A stretch of 64,000 nt of DNA from Candidatus Binatia bacterium (GCA_951813575.1 OX638375.1:3624752-3688751); one strand, 5' to 3'. Numbered from the stretch's first letter, positions 19,822 to 28,794 are shown. Notes: generated by a model from the letters alone, not told the origin. Numbers and translations are program-made.

Positions 19822-19853
19822 GTCGGCTCCGCGGTTTTTCCCGGAGCCGGCGT
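19822..19853 (+). promoter_or_regulatory. Stem-loop between fmdA and amiS
   Basis: An 11-bp stem (19822-19832 with 19843-19853, one G-T pair) closes a 10-base loop containing TTTTT. There is no U-tract after the stem, so it may attenuate or protect the transcript rather than act as a classical terminator. Confidence 0.45.
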
Positions 19854-19902
19854 TCCCAAAATTGGCTGGCCGCGAACCTGTGACCCTCGGAGGGCCTGAA
19901 CA

Positions 19903-20418
19903 ATGCTCTTGGGACTTGCACTGCTGTACGTCGGGTCCGTTCTTTTCCTGAACGGCATCTGGCTGATGGGCCGCATCGCTGATCGAGAGATCGCCATCAT
20001 CAATTTCTTCGTCGGCGGTCTCACGGCGCTGGTGGCGTTATTCATGGCTTTCGGGCCGGGCGCCGATGCCGCGTCCATCAAGGGGGCGGCGCTGACGCTT
20101 CTCTTCACCTTCACGTACCTTTGGGTGGCCTACAACAGATTCAACGACGTCGATGGCCGCGGGCTGGGCTGGTACAGTCTCTTCGTCGCCATCACCGTCG
20201 TTCCGGTGGCGCTGGACACGCTGATCAATGCCAGCACGCTGTGGGGGTATTGGTTCGGACTGTGCTGGGCGGCATGGGCCGTGTTGTGGTTCATGTACTT
20301 CCTGCTGCTCGCGATGCAGAAACCCATCGCCAAGGTGACCGGTGCCGTCACCACGATACAGGGCATCCTGACCGGCTGGTTGCCCGGCTATCTGCTGCTG
20401 GAAGGTATTCTGGCATGA
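19903..20418 (+). CDS. amiS: AmiS/UreI-family amide/urea channel
   Basis: A 171-residue inner-membrane protein with about six hydrophobic helices. It begins LLGLALLYVGSVLFLNGIWL and contains FFVGGLTALVALFMAFGPGA, TYLWVAYNRF and a C-terminal GWLPGYLLLEG. These fit AmiS/UreI proton-gated urea or short-chain amide channels. Located behind formamidase, it should let formamide or urea enter the cell. CGGAGGG lies just upstream of the ATG. Confidence 0.88.
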   Translation: MLLGLALLYVGSVLFLNGIWLMGRIADREIAIINFFVGGLTALVALFMAFGPGADAASIKGAALTLLFTFTYLWVAYNRFNDVDGRGLGWYSLFVAITVVPVALDTLINASTLWGYWFGLCWAAWAVLWFMYFLLLAMQKPIAKVTGAVTTIQGILTGWLPGYLLLEGILA

Positions 20419-20420
20419 AC

Positions 20421-20463
20421 GACGGATGCCGTCCGTCCCTGTCCGGGACGGACGGCATCCGTC
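20421..20463 (+). terminator. 19-bp perfect hairpin after amiS
   Basis: Bases 20421-20439 and 20445-20463 are exact reverse complements around the loop TGTCC, starting two bases after the amiS stop. No T-run follows. It may be a partial terminator or a 3' stability element that lowers expression of fmdB and later genes relative to fmdA-amiS. Confidence 0.55.
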
Positions 20464-20494
20464 CACAAGCGGTCGGTAAGGGAAGGATCACGCC

Positions 20495-20770
20495 ATGCCG
20501 TTGTATGACTATGACTGCCATGAGTGCGGCCCGTTCACCGGATGGGGCAGCATGAGCCGATCGTCGGAGCCGATGGCTTGCCCGAACTGCGGGAAGGCCG
20601 CTCCGCGCATCCTCACGGCGCCGTTCATCGCCGACATGGATCCAAACAACCGAACCGCGCATCAGCGGAACGAGAAGAGCGCGCATGAACCCAGGGTCGT
20701 GTCCGGAAAACCGCCCGGTCACGGCGGCGCCCAGCGGAGCGCGCGCCGCCCCTGGATGATCGGACACTGA
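20495..20770 (+). CDS. fmdB: FmdB-family zinc ribbon protein
   Basis: A 91-residue protein with the FmdB zinc ribbon at the N-terminus: MPLYDYDCHECG and PMACPNCGKAAPRI, a CxxC...CxxC metal site. The rest is basic and probably disordered. FmdB was first noted as a putative regulator beside amidase genes in Methylophilus, and this context next to fmdA and amiS agrees. Whether it regulates or delivers metal is unknown. A second FmdB protein is encoded at 43831-44133. Confidence 0.85.
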   Translation: MPLYDYDCHECGPFTGWGSMSRSSEPMACPNCGKAAPRILTAPFIADMDPNNRTAHQRNEKSAHEPRVVSGKPPGHGGAQRSARRPWMIGH

Positions 20771-20782
20771 CCAAACGCGGAA

Positions 20783-21190
20783 GTGACTTCTCTGTGGATT
20801 GCGCTGGGTAGCGCCATGGGCGGCGTCGGACGCTATTGGTGCGCGGCTCTGGTCTCGCGGCAGTTGGGCGACGAATTCCCCTGGGGCACGCTCGTCGTCA
20901 ATGTGGCGGGCTCGTTCGTCATCGGCGTGGCGGCGTCGTTGAGTGCATCCCTCGACCAACCCTGGGCGCCGGGCCCCGAAACCCGCGCGTTCGTCATGGT
21001 CGGTTTCTGTGGCGGCTACACGACCTTCTCTGCTTTCAGCCTGCAGACGCTCCAACTTCTGCGCGCGGGTCAGTTGGGGTACGCCCTCGGTAACGTGGCG
21101 CTCTCGGCCGCGTTCTGCCTGATCGCCGTCTGGCTCGGGTACCTTGCCGGAGGCGGCCTCAACCAGCTTCGGACAGGGTACCAGGTCTGA
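20783..21190 (+). CDS. crcB: Fluoride ion exporter CrcB/Fluc
   Basis: A 135-residue four-helix membrane protein that exports fluoride as a dual-topology dimer. GGVGRYW, the pore motif TLVVNVAGSFVIG and GFCGGYTTFSAFSLQ with its conserved Phe/Thr/Ser track are all present. GTG start 12 bases after fmdB. No fluoride riboswitch can be seen because there is almost no leader, so it is transcribed as part of the amide cluster. Its functional link with this cluster is not obvious. Confidence 0.9.
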   Translation: MTSLWIALGSAMGGVGRYWCAALVSRQLGDEFPWGTLVVNVAGSFVIGVAASLSASLDQPWAPGPETRAFVMVGFCGGYTTFSAFSLQTLQLLRAGQLGYALGNVALSAAFCLIAVWLGYLAGGGLNQLRTGYQV

Positions 21191-21295
21191 TCGGCCTTCT
21201 CTTCCTCCTTTGGGCTCGTCGGTCCGGGGAAGGAGTTGTTCTTGTGCTTGGGCGACCGCTGTGAAATCATCCGGACAGGGCGCGCGTGAGGACGC

Positions 21296-22201
21296 ATGAC
21301 TGTTGAACTGGACAAGGTCGGCTCGGCCATCATTCTGGCGGGCGGCAAGAGCAGCCGGATGGGCCGGCCCAAGGCCATGCTTCCCTTCGGCGGAGAACCG
21401 TTGATCGCGCGGGTTGTCCGCGGGCTCGCGCCGCTGTTCCCGGAACTCGTGGTGGTGGCCGCACCCGGACAGGACTTGCCGGAGCTTTCGGCAACGGTGG
21501 TGCGCGACCATGTGGCGTATCGGGGACCGGTAGGCGGCATCCGCTACGGCCTTGGGGAGTGCGGCAGCACCGCCGCCTTCGTGACCTCCTGCGACGTGCC
21601 GTTCCTCAGTCTCCCCCTGGTCTCCCACCTGGCCGCGCGGCTGCCGGGTCACGACGTCGTGGTGCCGCGTTGGGAAGGCCGCCTTCAGCCGCTCCACGCG
21701 GTGTACCGGCGTTCGGTGTTGCCGTTGCTGGAACGGCAGCTCGAGCGCGACGAGCTGCGTCCGGTTTTCCTCTATGACAAGGTCCGCACCTTGAGGCTGG
21801 AGGAGGACGAGGTCCGCGCCCTCGATCCCGACGGTTCCAGCTTCTTCAACATGAATACTCCAGAGGACTACCACCGTGCCTTGGCGAGGTGGCAGGAGGC
21901 GTCCGAAAGCGCGGCGGAGGGCGGGCTCTGCGAGGTCGAGTTGTTCGGGGTCGCGCGGCTGCGCGCCCGCACCAGCCGGGTGTCCGTGCATCTCCCCGAA
22001 TCGGCGACCATGGCCCATGTGTGGTCGGCGCTGGCGCGAAAGTTGCCCGCGCTGGTGGGTCCCGTGCTCAACGAAGCCGCGGACGGGCTCACCCCTGGCC
22101 ACGTGTGCAACCTCAACGGCCGGGACTTCGTCCGTGACGGCGACCGGCGGGTGGCGCCCGGAGACCGTGTGCTGCTCATGTCCAGCGACGCCGGAGGATA
22201 A
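21296..22201 (+). CDS. MobA-MoaD fusion (molybdenum cofactor guanylyltransferase plus ubiquitin-like sulfur carrier)
   Basis: A 301-residue two-domain protein. Residues 1-200 are MobA-like: AIILAGGKSSRMGRPKAMLPFGG binds GTP, GPVGGI and TSCDVPFLS follow, then FFNMNTPEDY. After a linker, residues 215-301 form a MoaD/ThiS-type beta-grasp domain (EVELFGVARLRART, TMAHVWSALA, APGDRVLLM) ending precisely in Gly-Gly, as sulfur carriers do. The protein could therefore both feed molybdopterin synthesis and attach GMP to the cofactor. It precedes two molybdenum/tungsten enzymes, which it probably serves. Confidence 0.83.
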   Translation: MTVELDKVGSAIILAGGKSSRMGRPKAMLPFGGEPLIARVVRGLAPLFPELVVVAAPGQDLPELSATVVRDHVAYRGPVGGIRYGLGECGSTAAFVTSCDVPFLSLPLVSHLAARLPGHDVVVPRWEGRLQPLHAVYRRSVLPLLERQLERDELRPVFLYDKVRTLRLEEDEVRALDPDGSSFFNMNTPEDYHRALARWQEASESAAEGGLCEVELFGVARLRARTSRVSVHLPESATMAHVWSALARKLPALVGPVLNEAADGLTPGHVCNLNGRDFVRDGDRRVAPGDRVLLMSSDAGG

Positions 22202-22203
22202 GG

Positions 22204-24060
22204 TTGCACGGGTTTCACGACCGGCTCCTTCACGTGGATCTCGATTCCGGCCGTCACCGATGGCGCGAGATCGGAGCGGAGCGGCTGCGCGCCTTCGTCG
22301 GCGGCATCGGCCTGGGCACGAGCCTGCTCTACGAGTTCGCTCCGCCGGGCGGGGAACCTTTGGCGCCGGAGAATCCCCTCATCTTCGTGAGTGCGCCCCT
22401 GGCGGGCACCGGCCTCACCACCACGGCCAAGTACGCGGTGGTCACCAAGTCGCCCCTGACCGGTTTCATCGCCGATTCGCTCTCGTCCAGCTTCTTTGCT
22501 CTGGAGATCAAGGCCGTGGGCGTCGACGCCTTGGTGGTTACCGGCCGGGCGCCGGAACCCGTGTATCTGTTCGTCGGCGACGGTGGCGTGGAGTTGCGCG
22601 ACGCGCGCCATCTCTGGGGCAGAAGCGCGGCCGGCACCGAGACCGAGGTGCGCGCCGAGTTGGAAAACGCGGCGGCGCGGGTGGCGGCGATAGGGCCGGC
22701 GGGCGAGAACCTCGTGCGCTTCGCCACCATCAGCAACGAGGGTCGGCACGCGGGCAGGGGCGGCGTGGGCGCGGTCATGGGTTCCAAGAACCTCAAGGCC
22801 GTCGCGTTGTGTGGCGGCCGTCGCGTTGAAGTGGCGCACCCCGAAGGGGTGGCGGCGGCGGCTGGCATCCTGCGGCAACGGAGCCTGGGAACCCACACGG
22901 CCAAGTACCGTGAAGTCGGCACCGTGGCCAACCTGGCGGTGTTCGACCGGCTCGGCGCGCTGCCCGCGCGCAACTTCCAGCAGCCTACCTTCGACGCGGC
23001 CGACGAGTTGAGCGGCGAAAGCCTGACCGAGACCAGCTTCAGCCGGCGCAACGGCTGCGCCTCCTGCACCATTCGTTGCGAGAGGCTGTTCAAGGCGTCG
23101 TCGGGCGGCGAGCAGCGTATGGAATACGAGACGCTGTTCGCCCTGGGGCCTTTGTGCGGCCTCGAGGATCGGGATGCGGTGCTGGAGGCCGCCCGGCTGT
23201 GTGACGCTTACGGCCTCGACAGCATCAGCGCCGGCGGCACTCTGGCCTGGGCCATGGAATGCGTGGAGCGGGGGCTCCTGCCGGAGGCCGGCAGCCTGCG
23301 CTTTGGCGCGGCGGAGGCGGTGCTGAGTGCGATACCGGCCATCGCGGAGCGCCGTGGCGTGGGCGACCTTCTCGCAGAAGGTTCCCGCCGCGCCGCGCTG
23401 GCCCTGGGCCACGGCTCCCTGGATTGGGCCATGCAGGTGAAGGGGCTGGAACTGCCGGGCTACGAACCCCGCAGCCTGAAGACCATGGCCCTGGGGTTGG
23501 CGGTGAGTCCGCGCGGCGCTTGCCACAACCGCTCCGGCGCCTATGAGGCCGATTTCTCGGGCGCGGTGGACCGCCTCGACTCTGCGCCGCCCCGCGGCGC
23601 GCTGGTGGCGGCCTCGGAAGACTACGCCGCGACGCTGGATTCGCTCATCGTATGCAAGTTCCTGCGCAACTGCTTCCGAGACTTCTACGCCGAGGCCGCG
23701 GACCTGCTTGCGAAGGTCACGGGCTGGGATTACAGCGCGGCCGAGTTGCGGCTTGCGGCGGAGCGTATTCACACGCTCAAGCGTTGCTTCAACGAGCGCG
23801 AGGGCTGGCAACCCGAGGACGACGGGCTGCCGCCACGGGTGCTGACGGAGTCTCTGGCCACGGGCGTGGCTCAGGGGACGCGGCTCACCCGCAACGAGCT
23901 GCGGGAAATGGTCCGCAACTACTACCACGCCCGCCAGTGGAATTCGGACGGACGTGTGTCCGAGGCCAGGCTCAGGGCGCTCGGGCTGAGCGCATGTGAT
24001 CCAGGGGTGGGGAGGGGCCAGGCGTGCGCAGATGAAGGAGGGCTCGATGCCAAGCGATGA
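22204..24060 (+). CDS. Aldehyde:ferredoxin oxidoreductase family (tungsten/molybdenum)
   Basis: A 618-residue AOR-family protein that would oxidise aldehydes to acids, or reduce acids, using a bis-pterin W or Mo cofactor and a [4Fe-4S] cluster. Signatures are VDLDSGRHRWREI, GGIGLGTSLLYE, TTTAKYAVVTKSPLTG, GRGGVGAVMGSKNLKA and the cluster motif GCASCTIRCERLF, with a further Cys in LIVCKFLRNCF. TTG start two bases after the previous stop, with GGAGG at 22194-22198. It lies in the same run as MobA-MoaD and formate dehydrogenase. Confidence 0.9.
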   Translation: MHGFHDRLLHVDLDSGRHRWREIGAERLRAFVGGIGLGTSLLYEFAPPGGEPLAPENPLIFVSAPLAGTGLTTTAKYAVVTKSPLTGFIADSLSSSFFALEIKAVGVDALVVTGRAPEPVYLFVGDGGVELRDARHLWGRSAAGTETEVRAELENAAARVAAIGPAGENLVRFATISNEGRHAGRGGVGAVMGSKNLKAVALCGGRRVEVAHPEGVAAAAGILRQRSLGTHTAKYREVGTVANLAVFDRLGALPARNFQQPTFDAADELSGESLTETSFSRRNGCASCTIRCERLFKASSGGEQRMEYETLFALGPLCGLEDRDAVLEAARLCDAYGLDSISAGGTLAWAMECVERGLLPEAGSLRFGAAEAVLSAIPAIAERRGVGDLLAEGSRRAALALGHGSLDWAMQVKGLELPGYEPRSLKTMALGLAVSPRGACHNRSGAYEADFSGAVDRLDSAPPRGALVAASEDYAATLDSLIVCKFLRNCFRDFYAEAADLLAKVTGWDYSAAELRLAAERIHTLKRCFNEREGWQPEDDGLPPRVLTESLATGVAQGTRLTRNELREMVRNYYHARQWNSDGRVSEARLRALGLSACDPGVGRGQACADEGGLDAKR

Positions 24061-24226
24061 AGTGCGCCGCTTGCTGAAGGTGTTCGGTATCGCCGTGACG
24101 ACCCTGGAGGACGCGGTGCGGGAGGGGGCGGCAGCGGATCGCGTGGCACGGTCGGCGGCGGAAGCACGCGCGCGTCTCGACGAGGTGGGGGCGTTGATCG
24201 AGCGCCTCGAAGAGGGGAGCCGGTGA
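24047..24226 (+). CDS. Small helical protein between AOR and formate dehydrogenase
   Basis: A 59-residue protein I do not recognise. It is almost entirely helix-forming, with heptad-like spacing in VARSAAEARARLDEVGALIE, so a short coiled coil is likely. The ATG at 24047 lies five bases after GGAGG and overlaps the AOR end by 14 bases. Coding is supported by this placement and by the operon context. It may be a small subunit or assembly factor for one of the flanking oxidoreductases. Confidence 0.55.
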   Translation: MPSDEVRRLLKVFGIAVTTLEDAVREGAAADRVARSAAEARARLDEVGALIERLEEGSR

Positions 24227-24277
24227 GCACGCGCGGATCGCGCGGATCACGGCTGTTGAACCGGGAAGCCTGAGGAG

Positions 24278-25981
24278 ATGGCCGAGAAACATGAACCACC
24301 GACGCGGCGCCGGCACCCGGGCGCGGGACGGGGCCGCGGCCGCAACCGTCCGAAAGGGCGGCAGGTCGACCCGGAGGCTTTGGAGCAGATTCGGGCCTTG
24401 CTGGGGGACCGCCCGCGCCGCCGGGACCTTTTGATCGAGTTCCTGCACGGCATTCAGGACCGCTACCGGGTTCTGTCCGCCGTCCACCTCGCGGCACTGG
24501 CCGAGGAGATGCGCCTGGCTCTCGCCGAGGTGTACGAAGTGGCGACCTTCTATGCCCACTTCGACGTGGCCAGGGACGCTTCGGCGCCGTCCGCGGATGT
24601 GACCGTGCGCGTGTGCGACGGTCTGGTGTGCGAGATGATGGGCGCCAGAGGCCTTCTGCGCGACTTGCCGGAGGCCTTGGGGAAGGGCGCGCGCGTGCTG
24701 CCGGGACCGTGCATGGGCGGCTGCGACCGCGCTCCCGTGGCGAGGGTGGGGCAGCGCTGGGTGGAGCGCGCGGCCGTGGAGTCGGTGACGGCCCTGGCCC
24801 GGGACCGGGAGACCGAACCGGCGATGCCGCCCTTCAAAGCCTGCGACGCGTACGTCGCGGAGGGCGGCTACACGCTCCTGAAGGAGTGTCTCGGCGGCGG
24901 CCGAAGGCGCGAGGACGTGGTGGAACGGGTGACGGCTTCGGGTCTTCGGGGCCTCGGCGGCGCGGGCTTCCCCACCGGCCGCAAGTGGCAGATCGTGCGC
25001 GGCTATCCTGGCCCCCGGCTCATGACCGTGAACGCGGACGAGGGCGAGCCGGGCACCTTCAAGGACCGCTACTTCATGGAGGGCGATCCGCACCGGTTCC
25101 TGGAGGGGGTGCTGGTGGCGGCTTGGGCGGTGGAAGCGGAAGCCGTCTACATCTATCTGCGGGACGAGTACGCGGAGGCCCGGGAGATCCTGTCGCGGGA
25201 GTTGCCGAAGCTTCGGGACGCCGGGCTGGACGCGCATTCGGAGGTGCATCTCCGCCGCGGCGCCGGAGCGTACATCTGCGGCGAGGAGTCGGCCATGATC
25301 GAGAGCATCGAGGGCAAGCGCGGGCTGCCGCGGCACCGGCCGCCCTACGTCGCCGAGACGGGCCTGTTCGGCCGGCCCACCCTGGTGCAGAACGTCGAGA
25401 CCCTCTACTGGATACGGGACATCGTCGAGAAGGGCCCGGAGTGGTTCACGGCCCAGGGCCGCAACGGCGGCGCCGGCCTCCATGCCTACTCGGTGTCGGG
25501 CCGGGTGGCGCGACCGGGAGTGAAGATCGCGCCCACCGGCATCACCGCGCGGGAGCTGATCGACGAGCATTGCGGCGGCATGCTGCCGGGCCACCGGCTC
25601 AAGGGCTACCTTCCCGGCGGCGCCTCGGGCGGCATGTTGCCGGCCTCCATGGCGGACCTTCCGCTCCAGTTCGGGTCTTTGGAGCAGCACGGCTGTTTCG
25701 TCGGCTCTCACGGCGTGGTGGTCCTGAGCGACCATGACGACGTCAAGGCGGTGGTCCGCAACCTGATGCGGTTCTTCAAGCACGAGAGCTGCGGCCAGTG
25801 CACGCCGTGCCGGGTGGGGACGGAAAAGGCCGTGACGCTGCTGGAGCGGCCCTCGTGGGACGAGCCCCTGCTGGAGGCGCTGGGCGACGCCATGACCGAC
25901 GCCTCCATCTGCGGCCTCGGACAGGCGGCGCCCAACTCGGTGCGCTGCGCGTTCCGCTACTTCCGGGAGGAGCTGTCGTGA
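24278..25981 (+). CDS. NAD-dependent formate dehydrogenase diaphorase subunit, NuoE-NuoF fusion (FdsG-FdsB type)
   Basis: A 567-residue electron-transfer subunit that passes electrons from formate to NAD. The first 190 residues are NuoE/FdsG-like with a thioredoxin-fold [2Fe-2S] site (VRVCDGLVC and GPCMGGCDRAP). The rest is NuoF/FdsB-like with FMN/NADH motifs GGAGFPTGRKW near 226 and NADEGEPGTFKDR, and a [4Fe-4S] site ESCGQCTPCR at Cys505, 508 and 511. In Cupriavidus-type enzymes these are two proteins. GTGA overlap with the catalytic subunit gene. Confidence 0.9.
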   Translation: MAEKHEPPTRRRHPGAGRGRGRNRPKGRQVDPEALEQIRALLGDRPRRRDLLIEFLHGIQDRYRVLSAVHLAALAEEMRLALAEVYEVATFYAHFDVARDASAPSADVTVRVCDGLVCEMMGARGLLRDLPEALGKGARVLPGPCMGGCDRAPVARVGQRWVERAAVESVTALARDRETEPAMPPFKACDAYVAEGGYTLLKECLGGGRRREDVVERVTASGLRGLGGAGFPTGRKWQIVRGYPGPRLMTVNADEGEPGTFKDRYFMEGDPHRFLEGVLVAAWAVEAEAVYIYLRDEYAEAREILSRELPKLRDAGLDAHSEVHLRRGAGAYICGEESAMIESIEGKRGLPRHRPPYVAETGLFGRPTLVQNVETLYWIRDIVEKGPEWFTAQGRNGGAGLHAYSVSGRVARPGVKIAPTGITARELIDEHCGGMLPGHRLKGYLPGGASGGMLPASMADLPLQFGSLEQHGCFVGSHGVVVLSDHDDVKAVVRNLMRFFKHESCGQCTPCRVGTEKAVTLLERPSWDEPLLEALGDAMTDASICGLGQAAPNSVRCAFRYFREELS

Positions 25982-28725
25982 GCGGGCCCGTGCGGTTCAT
26001 CCTCGACGGCCGCGAGGTGGAGGCCGCCGCCGGCGAGACCATCTGGCAGGCGGCCGAGCGCAACGGCACGGTGCTCCCGCACCTGTGCCACGACCCGCAA
26101 CCCGGCTACCGGCCGGACGGAAACTGCCGCGCGTGCATGGTGGAGGTGGAAGGGGAGCGCGCGCTGGCCGCTTCGTGCATCCGGCGCCCGACGCCCGGCA
26201 TGACCGTGAGCACCGGCAGCGAACGGGCCCGGAAGGCGCGCGGGATGGTGCTGGAGCTGTTGATGGCGGATCAGCCCCGGCGCGAGGCGGCACACGACTC
26301 CCGGTCGCGTTTGTGGCAGTGGGCCGAACGGCTGGAGGTGACGGAAAGCCGGTTCCCGGCCCGCGAGGCCCCCGCGCCCGACGCCAGCCATCCGGCCATG
26401 CGGGTGGCGCTCGACGCCTGCATCCACTGCACCCTGTGCGTGCGCGCCTGCCGCGAGGTGCAGGTGAACGACGTCATCGGCATGGCCTACCGCGGCGCCG
26501 GCGCCAAGGTGGTGTTCGACTTCGACGACCCCATGGGCGAGAGCACCTGCGTGGCGTGCGGCGAGTGCGTGCAGGCCTGTCCCACCGGCGCCCTGACGCC
26601 CGCGTCGCTGGTGGACGCCGCCGGCGTGGACAAGCGCGAGGCCCTCGACGAGGTGCCCAGCGTCTGCCCCTATTGCGGCGTGGGCTGCCAGATCGACTAC
26701 CTGGTGAAGGACAATGCCATCGCCGCGGTGCGGGGGCGCCAGGGACCGTCCAACCGCGGCCGGCTGTGCGTCAAGGGGCGTTTCGGCTTCGACTACGTCA
26801 GCCATCCGCACCGGCTCACCGTCCCGCTCATCCGCCGGGAGGACGCACCCAAGGATGCCTCGGCCGACATCGACCCGGCGAATCCCTACAGCCATTTCCG
26901 GGAAGCCACCTGGGAGGAGGCGTTGGACGCGGCCGCCGGCGGCCTCCGGAAGATACGGGACCGGGACGGCGGCGGCGCCCTGGCGGGTTACGGCTCCGCC
27001 AAGGGCTCCAACGAGGAGGCCTACCTGGTCCAGAAGCTCGTGCGCACGGGTTTCGGCACCAACAACGTGGATCACTGCACCCGGCTCTGCCACGCCTCTT
27101 CGGTGGCGGCGCTGATGGAGGGCATCGGCTCCGCCGCCGTGACCGCGCCTTTCACCGCCTGCGAGGACTCCGACGTCATCATCGTCATCGGCGCCAACCC
27201 GACGGAGAACCATCCGGTGGCGGCCACCTATTTCAAGCAGGCCGCCAAACGCGGGGCCGAGCTTATCGTCCTGGACCCCCGGGGCCAGGCCCTGCGGCGG
27301 CACGCCACCTGGATGCTCCAGTTCAAGCCCGGCGCCGACGTGGCGCTGCTCAACGCGCTGCTCAACGTCATCGTCGAGGAAGGGCTCTACGACCGCGACT
27401 ACGTGGCCGCCCACACCGAAGGTTTCGAGGAGCTGAAGCGGCACGTGGCCGAGTTCACGCCGGAAGCCATGGCGGCGGTGTGCGGCGTCAACGCCGGCAC
27501 CCTGCGCTCGGTGGCGCGGCTCTACGCCGGCGCCGACGCGGCCATGATCTTCTGGGGCATGGGCATCTCGCAGCACATCCACGGCACCGACAACGCCCGC
27601 TGCCTCATCGCCCTGGCGCTGGTCACCGGCCAGGTAGGGAGGCCCGGCACCGGGCTGCACCCGTTGCGCGGCCAGAACAACGTGCAGGGGGCCTCCGACG
27701 CCGGCCTCATTCCCATGTTCTATCCCGACTACCGGCGGGTGGAGGAAGCCGGCACGCGCCGGCGTTTCGAGGACGTCTGGGAGATGGCGCTGGATCCAGG
27801 GCGGGGGCTCACGGTGATGGAGATCATGGACGCGGTGCATGCCGGCCAGATCAAGGGCATCTACATCATGGGCGAGAACCCGGCCATGTCGGACCCCGAC
27901 GTCCGGCACGCGCGGGAAGGCCTCGCCAGGCTCGAGCATCTGGTGGTGCAGGAGATCTTCCTGACCGAGACGGCCTTTCACGCGGACGTGGTGCTGCCCG
28001 CCTCGGCCTGGCCGGAAAAGACCGGCACGGTCACCAACAGCAACCGCCAGGTCCAGATGGGACGGCCCGCCTTGCGGCCGCCGGACGGCGTCCGGCAGGA
28101 CTGGTGGATCATCCAGGAGTTGGCCCGGCGCATGGGCCTCGACTGGGACTACGCCGGGCCGGCCGATGTCTTCGCGGAGATGAAGCGAGTCATGCCATCC
28201 CTCGACCACATCACCTGGGACCGGGTGGAGCGGGAAAGCTCGGTGACCTATCCGTGCCCGGCCCCGGACCTGCCGGGTGCCGACGTCGTGTTCGGCGAAG
28301 GTTTCCCCACGGCAAGCGGACGGGGGAGGCTCGTGCCCGTGGACATCATCCCCCCCGACGAGGAGCCCGACGAGGCGTTCCCGATGATCCTCAGCACCGG
28401 CAGGCAACTGGAGCACTGGCATACAGGCGCCATCACCCGGCGCGCCGCCGTGCTGGACGAGTTGGAGCCCGAGGCGGTGGCCAATCTCTCCCCCGGGGAG
28501 TTGCGCCGGCTAGGCGTGTCCCCCGGAGAGATGGTGCGCGTATCGACTCGCCGGGGCGTCATCGAGATCAAGTCGCGGGCCGACAGCGCGGTCCCCGACG
28601 GATGCGTCTTCATTCCCTTCTGTTTCGCCGAGGCGGCGGTCAACCTTTTGACCAACCCGGCGCTGGATCCCTACGGCAAGATCCCGGAGTACAAGTTCTG
28701 CGCGGCGCGTGTGGAGCCGCTGTAG
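25978..28725 (+). CDS. fdsA: NAD-dependent formate dehydrogenase catalytic subunit (FdsA/FdhA)
   Basis: A 915-residue molybdopterin oxidoreductase, GTG start overlapping the previous stop. Domains in order: N-terminal [2Fe-2S] ferredoxin with HLCHDPQPGY and GNCRACMVEV, two [4Fe-4S] ferredoxin motifs (CIHCTLCVRAC, CVACGECVQAC), the CPYCGVGCQ cluster, then the Mo-bisMGD domain. The residue equivalent to selenocysteine of FdhF is Cys371, in DHCTRLCHASS, so this is the Cys form. It ends with the usual ASGRGRLVP and LSTGRQLEHWHTG cofactor-binding domain. It oxidises formate, here probably derived from formamide. Confidence 0.93.
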   Translation: MSGPVRFILDGREVEAAAGETIWQAAERNGTVLPHLCHDPQPGYRPDGNCRACMVEVEGERALAASCIRRPTPGMTVSTGSERARKARGMVLELLMADQPRREAAHDSRSRLWQWAERLEVTESRFPAREAPAPDASHPAMRVALDACIHCTLCVRACREVQVNDVIGMAYRGAGAKVVFDFDDPMGESTCVACGECVQACPTGALTPASLVDAAGVDKREALDEVPSVCPYCGVGCQIDYLVKDNAIAAVRGRQGPSNRGRLCVKGRFGFDYVSHPHRLTVPLIRREDAPKDASADIDPANPYSHFREATWEEALDAAAGGLRKIRDRDGGGALAGYGSAKGSNEEAYLVQKLVRTGFGTNNVDHCTRLCHASSVAALMEGIGSAAVTAPFTACEDSDVIIVIGANPTENHPVAATYFKQAAKRGAELIVLDPRGQALRRHATWMLQFKPGADVALLNALLNVIVEEGLYDRDYVAAHTEGFEELKRHVAEFTPEAMAAVCGVNAGTLRSVARLYAGADAAMIFWGMGISQHIHGTDNARCLIALALVTGQVGRPGTGLHPLRGQNNVQGASDAGLIPMFYPDYRRVEEAGTRRRFEDVWEMALDPGRGLTVMEIMDAVHAGQIKGIYIMGENPAMSDPDVRHAREGLARLEHLVVQEIFLTETAFHADVVLPASAWPEKTGTVTNSNRQVQMGRPALRPPDGVRQDWWIIQELARRMGLDWDYAGPADVFAEMKRVMPSLDHITWDRVERESSVTYPCPAPDLPGADVVFGEGFPTASGRGRLVPVDIIPPDEEPDEAFPMILSTGRQLEHWHTGAITRRAAVLDELEPEAVANLSPGELRRLGVSPGEMVRVSTRRGVIEIKSRADSAVPDGCVFIPFCFAEAAVNLLTNPALDPYGKIPEYKFCAARVEPL

Positions 28726-28794
28726 CGGATGCGGACGAGGATGTTCGATGGCCGCCGGCATGAGTTCCGACGACGGCACCGGACATGCCCGGGA

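Noticed and set aside
25957..28422. An 821-codon minus-strand frame opposite formate dehydrogenase
   Set aside because: Antisense shadow of the fdsA gene, which has complete iron-sulfur and molybdopterin motifs on the plus strand.
25978..28725. Selenocysteine in the formate dehydrogenase
   Set aside because: The active-site codon is TGC (Cys371) and there is no in-frame TGA.
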